Of a DNA stretch of 44,688 nt, positions 25,984 through 33,097 are shown piece by piece (within the stretch, counting starts at the first letter, position 1; each line of letters begins with the position of its first letter). The stretch comes from Planctomycetota bacterium (lineage in GTDB: Bacteria > Planctomycetota > GCA-002687715). The DNA lies in contig SIAO01000018.1 in the NCBI GenBank assembly GCA_009691765.1, positions 1 to 44,688 of the forward strand, given 5' to 3'. Under the pieces are notes generated by a model that saw only the letters and a list, made by a program, of their open reading frames with translations, did not search any database and was not told the DNA's origin. Made by a program: the position numbers and the translations under genes.

Positions 25984-28752
25984 TTACTGCACGGTGACGG
26001 CGAGGCCGCGGGTTCCAGACCAACCGGATGTAGCCGCACTGTCTTGCCAGAAGCATTGAGCGAAGACGACGAGGCCCGCGAGGACCGGAACGTCCGGGAT
26101 GCTCAGAGGCAACGTGCCGACACCTGCGCTGTCGCCAAGCATCGGCAGCATGACCGGTGGCGCCGTGAGCACATCGACATTGAGGATGAGCCCGTTGATA
26201 TTCAGATTGGCCATCGCGCCTGAGAGCACCAACCATCCCGTGCCGCTTGCTGGAGCTGAGCGCGCAATGAAAGCGAACACGCTGTTGCCGCGGCGCGGTT
26301 CGCTGTTGACACCAAGCACTGGGTTGCCGCCGACGCCGTTGGTGGCACTGCCGTAGACGAGCAAGCCCTCGTTGCCATCAGCGATGCCATCTTGATCGCG
26401 GTCGATGCCGCTGCGCACGCCTGTGCCAGGTGCGACACCGGTGAGCACCACCGACAGAGCGCCGCTCTGCGCGTTGTTCAACATTTGCGATTGCGACCAC
26501 GGGCCTTGCCCATTGGTGTCGCTGAAGAACTGCGAGCTGTTGCTGGCCCAGAGCAAGCCAATGGGCGCTCCGTTCAAGCTGCCTTTGCCGATGAGTTCGA
26601 TGTCGCCAGCGCTCGCGCGGTTGATCATCAAAGACAAGTCGCTGCCGATGCTGCCAGCCGTCGAGCTGTTCACAGTCACTTGATAGCCCACGAGCGGCGC
26701 GGTGCCCGTGTCCGCGCCCAACAAAAATTGCACGATGTCATCTTTGATGTTGGTGGGCCATGTGTTGAATTGTGCGATCGCGAGGAACTCGGTCAGTGTC
26801 GTGGAAGCGCCGTCGTGGGTGTACCCGAAGCCGGATTTTTGCTGCCCCGTGCGCCCATCGAAACCGGCCTTGCGGTACAGATTGCGGAGATGTGGCACTT
26901 TCATCTGCTGTGGTTCTTGCAGCAGTTGGCCCGCAACCACCATTTGGTTGCTGCCCGTTGGCAAAGCATGGCACGTGTTGCAACTCACAGCCCCGATGAT
27001 GGGCAGTGTGGCGATGGTGGCAGCAAACGATGTGGCCCCTTGTTGCTGATTCGCTCCGTTGGGCGTGGTCAAGTAGCTGCGGTTGAAGGGTTGGTTGGGG
27101 TTCGGCATCAGTCCGATGCTCATGGCGAATTGCGAATAGGTGGCCATGTCAGCCGTGCCAAGTTCGGTGCCGCCCATCAACGAAGAGAACGCCGGATTGA
27201 AATGCAAGAAGGTGGGACGGTCGCCGCGCCAGTGCAACGCGCCCGAGCCCGCCATGCCGCGCAAAGTCTGCGTGGTCATCGGCCCTTTCATCGGATGGAA
27301 AGAAGTGAGCGCGATAGAGAATGGGAACGGTTGCGTCGGCGGAGCTTCCAGACTGCCCGCAGGATTGCCGAGATCCCACGCGAGGCCATCCATGTCGCCG
27401 TCCACGTGGCATGAAGCGCAAGACATCGTCCCGTTGCCGGAGAGCTTCGCATCGTACAAGAACTTGCGGCCGTCGCGCACGAAAGAAGGTGTTGGCTCGA
27501 AAGACGCCAGCGGCATCTCGCCAATGACGACGCGCCCAGAAGTGTCCACAGTGCTCAGAGTTTGCGACAGTCTGTTCAGCACATACAGCCGCCCGGTGCC
27601 GGCGTTGAGCGCGAGGCCGCGCGGGCCGCGTTTGTTGAGCGTGTTCCCAGTAGGCGTCAGGTCGATACGCGCGAGGATGGCTCCAGTAGCAGCTTGCAGC
27701 ACACCGATGCGATCTGTGCCGAAGGCGGCGACGAAGAGTTCATCGGACGCAGCATGCAGCGCCACACCCGCAGGTTCCGCAAGCGCAATCGCTTTGGCCG
27801 CGTTGTTGGGGAAGAGCGTGTAGTTCACCCCGGGGTTCAAGTCGTGCACGGTGATTTGCGGAACGGCAGTGGTCGTCACGCGCGTCACGCGCGAATCAAT
27901 CGCATGGCCGCGCAAAGTCGGTTCGAAGCGCACGAGGTTGCGGGCTTCCGTGTTGGTCACATAGATGCTGCCACTGAGAGGGTGCACGACCATCGAGAAA
28001 TTGGTGGTGCCCACGCCGTTGAAGTACCGGCTGACAGCATGCGTGGTCACGTCGATCTCGGCGATGTCATTGTCAGGCAGCGTCCACGTGATGGTGGGCC
28101 ACTGCGGATCCCCGGCGAGCACAATCATGCCTTCATCAGGTGCAGCCGGCAGCGCCGGATTGGTGGGCGCAGGCTGCGGCGGTGCGTTGTTGCGTTCGAG
28201 GATGGTGCTCTTGTTGCCGCTGCGCTGCACGAGCGCATACACCTTGGTGCCTGCCGGATTGGTGGCCATGGCGCGTGGGTCTTTGCCGAACACATTCACG
28301 GACGCGAGTTGCAGACGCGTGTTCACATCGAACACCAACACTCGGTCGCTGGCGGCGATGGACACAAAGGCTTTGGTTCCCGCGAAAACAATGTCGCTGG
28401 GTTCGTCTTTGGCGCGTAGCGTCGCGACGACGCGGCCGGCGGACAAAGAAACGATGCTGATCGAATCACTGAGCAGGTTGGCGACCCACACTTCATCTGC
28501 GGTGCGCGGCGCGACCGAAACCGGTTCGAGGCCCACAGGAATCTCCGCGAGCAACACGGGCTGATTCGGATTCGCAGTGCTGAACACACTCAAGCGATTG
28601 TCAGGCGTGTTGCACACGAACAATCGCGTGCCGTCCGCAGACAAGCGGATCGGGTTCACTTGCCCGCTTTCATAGTTCACGAAGCCTTGGGCTCCGACGG
28701 CACTGAGAAAACCAATCACGACAAGGACGGTGCGAAGGAGGAGAGAGGGCAT
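25984..28752 (-). CDS. Exported YVTN beta-propeller fused to diheme cytochrome c
   Basis: 922 residues. A signal peptide (1-21) leads into a YVTN/lactonase-type seven-bladed propeller (about 30-420; repeats such as LFVCNTPDNRLSVFS and IYVTNTEARNLVRF). A cytochrome part follows with two CxxCH haem sites: CASCH (445-449) and CNTCH (591-595). The KVPHLRNLYRKAGF segment (618-631) resembles the conserved loop of diheme cytochrome c peroxidase-like proteins. Then come a calcium-type DRDQDGIADGNEG loop near 770 and a beta-rich C-terminal module ending GLAVTVQ. It probably moves electrons outside the cytoplasm, with the propeller as a binding or cofactor platform; the substrate is unknown. AAGGAG lies six bases before the ATG. 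An upstream ATG without a ribosome-binding site was rejected. Confidence 0.88.
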   Translation of the reverse strand: MPSLLLRTVLVVIGFLSAVGAQGFVNYESGQVNPIRLSADGTRLFVCNTPDNRLSVFSTANPNQPVLLAEIPVGLEPVSVAPRTADEVWVANLLSDSISIVSLSAGRVVATLRAKDEPSDIVFAGTKAFVSIAASDRVLVFDVNTRLQLASVNVFGKDPRAMATNPAGTKVYALVQRSGNKSTILERNNAPPQPAPTNPALPAAPDEGMIVLAGDPQWPTITWTLPDNDIAEIDVTTHAVSRYFNGVGTTNFSMVVHPLSGSIYVTNTEARNLVRFEPTLRGHAIDSRVTRVTTTAVPQITVHDLNPGVNYTLFPNNAAKAIALAEPAGVALHAASDELFVAAFGTDRIGVLQAATGAILARIDLTPTGNTLNKRGPRGLALNAGTGRLYVLNRLSQTLSTVDTSGRVVIGEMPLASFEPTPSFVRDGRKFLYDAKLSGNGTMSCASCHVDGDMDGLAWDLGNPAGSLEAPPTQPFPFSIALTSFHPMKGPMTTQTLRGMAGSGALHWRGDRPTFLHFNPAFSSLMGGTELGTADMATYSQFAMSIGLMPNPNQPFNRSYLTTPNGANQQQGATSFAATIATLPIIGAVSCNTCHALPTGSNQMVVAGQLLQEPQQMKVPHLRNLYRKAGFDGRTGQQKSGFGYTHDGASTTLTEFLAIAQFNTWPTNIKDDIVQFLLGADTGTAPLVGYQVTVNSSTAGSIGSDLSLMINRASAGDIELIGKGSLNGAPIGLLWASNSSQFFSDTNGQGPWSQSQMLNNAQSGALSVVLTGVAPGTGVRSGIDRDQDGIADGNEGLLVYGSATNGVGGNPVLGVNSEPRRGNSVFAFIARSAPASGTGWLVLSGAMANLNINGLILNVDVLTAPPVMLPMLGDSAGVGTLPLSIPDVPVLAGLVVFAQCFWQDSAATSGWSGTRGLAVTVQ

Positions 28753-28798
28753 GGACACTCCTTGCAGATCTGGTGATGGCTGTCTGCTCAAGGAGCAT

Positions 28799-28827
28799 CT
28801 TGCACTCTTCCGTTAGCTTAGTGCAAG
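28799..28827 (-). terminator. Weak hairpin after the lipoprotein gene
   Basis: Seven-base arms CTTGCAC and GTGCAAG with a 15-base loop lie in the 88-bp gap between the lipoprotein gene and the YVTN-cytochrome gene. A second short pair (GGCCTC and GAGGCC) overlaps the lipoprotein stop. There is no T-run, so partial termination or simple RNA-end protection is as likely as a true terminator. Confidence 0.25.
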
Positions 28828-28840
28828 GCCTCAGATCGAA

Positions 28841-30691
28841 TCAGAGGCCGCAGGACCCCACGCTCGTCACACTTCCGAGGACGGTGAAGGTCGCCCCTGT
28901 GAGTGCAACATTGGGTAGGCCGCCATTAGCGAGGCTCATCGGGCCTGCTGCGCCACCATTCAGAAAGACCACCACGGAAGGCGTGCCATTGGTGATTCCG
29001 TGGGTGTTTCCGGAGAAATCGGCACAAGCGCTGCCGCCACCTGTGTGTAGGTATTGCGCTGTGAGGGGCCCGTTGTCGGTGAATGTGCAATCGCGCACAA
29101 GAATTGTCGAGGTGGTGGTGCTGGCATCGTTCACCGCGAAAACGGGGCCCGTACCGCCCGTGATGCTGCAGTCCAGCAATGCGAGCAGCAGCGAACTGCC
29201 AGGGCCGATGCTTGTGACGGCATTGCCCGACGCTTGAGTGATCACGCACCCTTGCAGCACCAAGCCGTGTTGACCACCACTTTGCCTGATCAGCATTGCA
29301 GCGTTGGTGGGCTGGACGAACATGCAGCTATTGATGTTGGATGTCCAGCCCGCTTGGGAAGTACCTTTGACGCCGATGTCGATGGCTGCAAAGGTGCAGC
29401 TACCCACATAAGAGCTGAGCGTGGAGTCGTCTCTGCTGTTGAGCAGAAGTCCCATGGAAGTCGGTGCTGTCAGTATGCAGCCCGTAGCGAGCAGGGCCAC
29501 GCTTGCGTTCTGAGCAGCTTCGCAATGCGCCAAGGCTTGTACGCCTTTGTTAGCGAGCGCATCCATAGTGCAGTCCTGCAGCAGCAACGTCAGTTGTGCG
29601 CTGTCTGATGCGTTGAACATAGTGAGGTCCGGGAGTGCTTCTCCGGCGAATGAGCAGCCCGTGAAGTTGATGGTGGTCTCGGACATATCCGTCAATGCCG
29701 CTATGAAAGCTCCTGCGCCCGTATTGAAAAGGGTGCACGTGGCGAAGGTGAGCGCGTTGTTGGAATTGTCAGCGCCGTTGAAATCGAAGTCGGTGCCAAA
29801 GTTTCCGATACAGGAAACCGAGGTGCACTGTGCAGTCAGGTTGCCGGATGAGGCCACGGAAACAGCTATCTCATTGGTCGTGAAAAAGCAGCTGTTGAGT
29901 TCAAGCTGCAGCGTCGTGCTTGCGCCGACATTGACTTGGATGCCGATGAAGGCGCCTGTGACGGAGACATCGCTGATGGACACGCTGCCGCCGGGTGCGG
30001 CGAGGTTGATGGCGACAGCGATCGTCGGTCCACTGGAGAAAGCCACGCCTTCGATGCTGCAACCCGGTGCAGCAGTGACCGCGGTACCACTGGAGGGAGC
30101 GATGAATGATGGGGTCGTGGCGGGCAGAATGGTGATGCCGTCTTGCACGAAGGCAACACCTTCACCCAAGAGGCGCTGCGCGGCTTTGAGCACAAGCGTG
30201 TCAGGGACCGCGGACACCGTTGTACGCACCATGATGGTGTCCCCTGCAAGCGACGCAGCTTGCGCCGCCGCGAAGTTGTTGAAGGGCTCGTTGATGGTGC
30301 CATCACCACCAGCAGCGTTGGCGTTCACGAACCAGGCCCGCGTCGGCATCGCGATGGTCACGGTGGCTGTGGATCCGCTGTCTGCGCGTGCGTACACAAA
30401 GGTGTCGGTGCCCGTGAAGAGGTGCGGCGCGCTGTAGGTAAATGCCCCGTCCGCTTGAACAGTGACGAGGCCGCCGGAACTAGTGCCCAGAGCGGTTTGC
30501 GGCACCACGCTGAAGCTGCCGCCGACACGCGCCACGATGCCCGCCGCTACCGGAGCCATGAGATCGACATTGCCGATCCAAGCGTAGAGCACATTCGCGG
30601 CTGCGGGTGCAACAGGCGGCGCGCCATCAACAGCAGCACTGCATGCGCCCAAGCCGATGACACAGATCAACAGCATTAGTTTCATACGCAT
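28841..30691 (-). CDS. Beta-helix surface lipoprotein
   Basis: 616 residues. The N-terminus MRMKLMLLICVIGLGAC has a lipobox with C17 as the acylated residue, so the protein is probably anchored in a membrane facing outward. A cadherin-like/Ig-type beta domain (about 30-115: GGLVTVQADGAFTYSAPHLFTGTDTF in parts) precedes a right-handed parallel beta-helix (about 130-590). The helix is built of repeated short strands with regularly placed Cys, Asn and Ser (NSCFFTTNEIAVSV, LQDCTMDALANKGVQ, CSITGGTGPVFAVND). Such helices bind or cleave polysaccharides, but no catalytic residues can be assigned. The first ATG was chosen because GGAG lies 9 bases upstream. That site is buried in a strong hairpin, annotated separately. 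Function unknown. Confidence 0.8.
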   Translation of the reverse strand: MRMKLMLLICVIGLGACSAAVDGAPPVAPAAANVLYAWIGNVDLMAPVAAGIVARVGGSFSVVPQTALGTSSGGLVTVQADGAFTYSAPHLFTGTDTFVYARADSGSTATVTIAMPTRAWFVNANAAGGDGTINEPFNNFAAAQAASLAGDTIMVRTTVSAVPDTLVLKAAQRLLGEGVAFVQDGITILPATTPSFIAPSSGTAVTAAPGCSIEGVAFSSGPTIAVAINLAAPGGSVSISDVSVTGAFIGIQVNVGASTTLQLELNSCFFTTNEIAVSVASSGNLTAQCTSVSCIGNFGTDFDFNGADNSNNALTFATCTLFNTGAGAFIAALTDMSETTINFTGCSFAGEALPDLTMFNASDSAQLTLLLQDCTMDALANKGVQALAHCEAAQNASVALLATGCILTAPTSMGLLLNSRDDSTLSSYVGSCTFAAIDIGVKGTSQAGWTSNINSCMFVQPTNAAMLIRQSGGQHGLVLQGCVITQASGNAVTSIGPGSSLLLALLDCSITGGTGPVFAVNDASTTTSTILVRDCTFTDNGPLTAQYLHTGGGSACADFSGNTHGITNGTPSVVVFLNGGAAGPMSLANGGLPNVALTGATFTVLGSVTSVGSCGL

Positions 30692-30693
30692 CG

Positions 30694-30739
30694 AGGCACT
30701 CTCCGTGGTAACGGGCGGGAATCTACCACGGAGGTGCCT
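30694..30739 (-). promoter_or_regulatory. Hairpin sequestering the lipoprotein ribosome-binding site
   Basis: Read on the minus strand, AGGCAC-CTCCGTGGTA pairs with TACCACGGAG-A-GTGCCT, giving 16 base pairs with one bulged A and a 13-base loop. It ends two bases before the lipoprotein ATG. The GGAG that should bind the ribosome lies in the 3' arm, paired with CTCC. There is no T-run, so it is a better fit for translational control or a messenger end structure than for a terminator of the upstream gene. Confidence 0.6.
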
Positions 30740-30753
30740 GCGTGCTCAGCGCA

Positions 30754-32928
30754 TCATTGAACGATGAAGCTTGCACCGTTGGAGGTGGGGAAGGTGATGG
30801 AGTTGAATCCGAGCGGTGCCGCACCAATCGCGAGCTGATAGATCGAGCGCGTGGCAACACCGTTTTGAGCGCCGAGTCCGAGGAACGAGGAGAACGCCAC
30901 CGATGTGGATGTGGCTGCGATGCCGCGCGAGATGCCGACCAGCGTGTCGGTGCTCCAAGCGCCGCCGCTGTGGCTGTAGGCCTGCACGCCGCACGAGCCA
31001 CTTGCTGTGTCGAAACTCATGTCGAAGCTGCAGAGCTTGGTGTTGCCGGAACCCCATTCAGGGACATTTACGAATGACACTTTGAAGACGCCTGCGCTTG
31101 TCGAAGTCGCGGTCACTGTGCCGGCTGCGTTGGGTTCAAGATCGGACCAGTGGCCCGCAAGACGCGGCATTTGCGAGTTGAACGCAGCGGCTACAGGGCT
31201 GAAATCGCCCGTGCCTTGGTTGAAGCTCACGGAGCCGTTGGAGTTCACATGCAGTGATGTGTAACTGGTGCCATAGAAGTTGATGCTGCTGACCCCACAG
31301 TGGTTCGGGAATCCGAGTGGCACCAAAACCGAATCGTCGTCGCCGAGCGTCAGCGGTTGATTGCCGCCGCTGCACGGCACTACGAGCCACTCGTTGGCGG
31401 CGCTCAGAGCCAACATGCCACCTGCCACAGGCGTGATGACCGCGAACTGCGCGCTGAGCGTCAGTCCGACGGGCGGAGCCACCAACGCTGTCTGCCACAG
31501 TGGCGCAGCCCAAGTGCTGGCAAAACCGCCGTTCAGCGTGATGGCGCCTGGATTGCCGAGGTTGACGTTGACGATTTGGCCTTGTGCACCAATGGCCACA
31601 TTGGGCAATGCAAGCGCTGGCACCACGACGATTTCCCATGGGCTGCCGACGTAGGGCGACGCCACAGCGAGAATGCTGGTCGTGCCAGGAATGCGCGTGA
31701 CGCTGATCGGGCCGACGAAACCGTTGTTCGTGGCGCCGTCGATGCTCATGGACGCTGCCGCTGTATTCACTTGCCACGAAGGTGTGGGCATGGTGGGCGA
31801 AGTGACGGTCACGCTCGTCGGTGTACCAGGCTTGAACAAGCCAAGTGTGATCGACGTCGGAATCTGCGCTGCTTGGCAACGGAAGTTGAAGGTGTGTCCC
31901 CAGCGGAGTGCGTTGGCATTGGCGTTGGATGAGAAGGGCAGAGTGGTCCAGCTCGCGCTGCTCGCACTTGAGCTCGCAGTCCAATCCGTGCCGCTGTAGG
32001 GCTCGCCGCTGTGGTAACCCGCATCATGGAAGCCAAGAGTGGTGATGCTCGTGGCACCGGCGAAATTCAGGGTGAAACTGCCGACGCTGCGATTGCTATT
32101 CAAGTTGTGCAGCGCGTACTCGAGCTGCTTCATGCCGCCGCCGAGATCGGTCACTTTGACGCCAAGCTCCAAGCGGCCATCGCCGCTAATATCTATGGTC
32201 TGGATGACCACGCTGGGGTCAAACGATGACCAAGCGTGAACAGCACCAAACTCGCGTACTGTGGCGCCGACTTCTGTGATGCCCCAACCTGCGCCGAAGG
32301 GGATGATGTTCATTTGACGCCAGCTGGCATTGTTGTTGTCGTTGCCTGCGGCCGCGTCATCAGCAGTGATGTACTGCGCTTCTGCGAAATAGAGAGCGCC
32401 GGCGTTTTGCGCTGGATCCAAGTCTGTGTTCAGCGCTTGCAACCGGCGGCTCGCAAGGTTCGTAATCGCCGGATTGAGTACTGGCGGATAAGGGAACACG
32501 CCATTGGCCGCATTGATCTCAGAGCGTGCGCCGAGGCCGTTCTGTGCTCCGTTGAGCGAAGCGACATAAGGATCCGAGCAACCAACGCCAAGGGCCGACC
32601 CGTTCGGATGCGGCGTGCAAGTCTGGCAAAGCGAATCCTGCAGCGCGTAGAAGCCATGCTTCATCCAAGCCGTTCCAATCTGCTCAAACTTGCCGTCTTT
32701 CATGCGGTACAGCGTTTGCCCAATGACGGGATGGTTCGCGTTGTTGGCTTGCCACTGCAAGATCGTGTTGCCGATATTGCAAGAAGTTGTGCCGACAGCG
32801 AAAGCGGAAACGCCGCCGACGGTGCCGTAGTTATCGGGAGTCGTGAGGTCACCAACAATGACATCGGGGCCAACGGCCTGAGCAGCGAGAGTAAGGCCAA
32901 TCGCAAGCACTGCAATGAAAGTTTTCAT
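30754..32928 (-). CDS. Large secreted protein with nidogen-like C-terminal domain
   Basis: 724 residues from an ATG with CGGAGA upstream and a signal peptide (MKTFIAVLAIGLTLAAQAVG). The first half (about 20-340) is a family I do not recognise. It has a Cys-rich patch (CQTCTPHPNGSALGVGC) and predicted beta strands with an Ala/Asn/Ser-rich character. A beta-rich module at about 400-530 ends PVGLTLSAQFAVITP and resembles modules in neighbouring exported proteins. The C-terminal part (about 540-700) has the nidogen-like pattern INFYGTSYTSLHVNSNGSVSF, here split as FYGTSYTSLHVNSNGS and HWSDLEPNAAGTVT. A similar domain ends the adjacent subtilase. The N-terminal sequence refers to no known enzyme. 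It could be a structural or processed surface protein. Confidence 0.78.
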   Translation of the reverse strand: MKTFIAVLAIGLTLAAQAVGPDVIVGDLTTPDNYGTVGGVSAFAVGTTSCNIGNTILQWQANNANHPVIGQTLYRMKDGKFEQIGTAWMKHGFYALQDSLCQTCTPHPNGSALGVGCSDPYVASLNGAQNGLGARSEINAANGVFPYPPVLNPAITNLASRRLQALNTDLDPAQNAGALYFAEAQYITADDAAAGNDNNNASWRQMNIIPFGAGWGITEVGATVREFGAVHAWSSFDPSVVIQTIDISGDGRLELGVKVTDLGGGMKQLEYALHNLNSNRSVGSFTLNFAGATSITTLGFHDAGYHSGEPYSGTDWTASSSASSASWTTLPFSSNANANALRWGHTFNFRCQAAQIPTSITLGLFKPGTPTSVTVTSPTMPTPSWQVNTAAASMSIDGATNNGFVGPISVTRIPGTTSILAVASPYVGSPWEIVVVPALALPNVAIGAQGQIVNVNLGNPGAITLNGGFASTWAAPLWQTALVAPPVGLTLSAQFAVITPVAGGMLALSAANEWLVVPCSGGNQPLTLGDDDSVLVPLGFPNHCGVSSINFYGTSYTSLHVNSNGSVSFNQGTGDFSPVAAAFNSQMPRLAGHWSDLEPNAAGTVTATSTSAGVFKVSFVNVPEWGSGNTKLCSFDMSFDTASGSCGVQAYSHSGGAWSTDTLVGISRGIAATSTSVAFSSFLGLGAQNGVATRSIYQLAIGAAPLGFNSITFPTSNGASFIVQ

Positions 32929-33054
32929 GGTTTCTCCGGGATGAGGCCTCAAAGTCTATCCGCCGGAGGGGGCTGGTGCGCTTCCCAAAAAACCGGGCTG
33001 CCCCGCCGCGCAGCGAAGTGCGCAGGTGCAGCCCAAGATGGCGTAGGACGCCGG

Positions 33055-33090
33055 CCGCAGCCCAAAGCCGCAAGCGGCTATGGGCTGCGG
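33055..33090 (-). terminator. Nested hairpin after the subtilase gene
   Basis: Outer arms CCGCAGCCCA and TGGGCTGCGG enclose an inner pair AGCCGC and GCGGCT with a 2-base loop and one A-A mismatch, starting 8 bases after the subtilase stop. In the minus direction no T-run follows. It probably marks the transcript end or separates the subtilase gene from the next gene; the long stem makes chance unlikely. Confidence 0.45.
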
Positions 33091-33097
33091 GGTTTCA

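Noticed and set aside
27562-28419. Plus-strand open frame opposite the YVTN-cytochrome gene
   Set aside because: It is His/Arg-rich shadow sequence of a repeat-bearing propeller gene.
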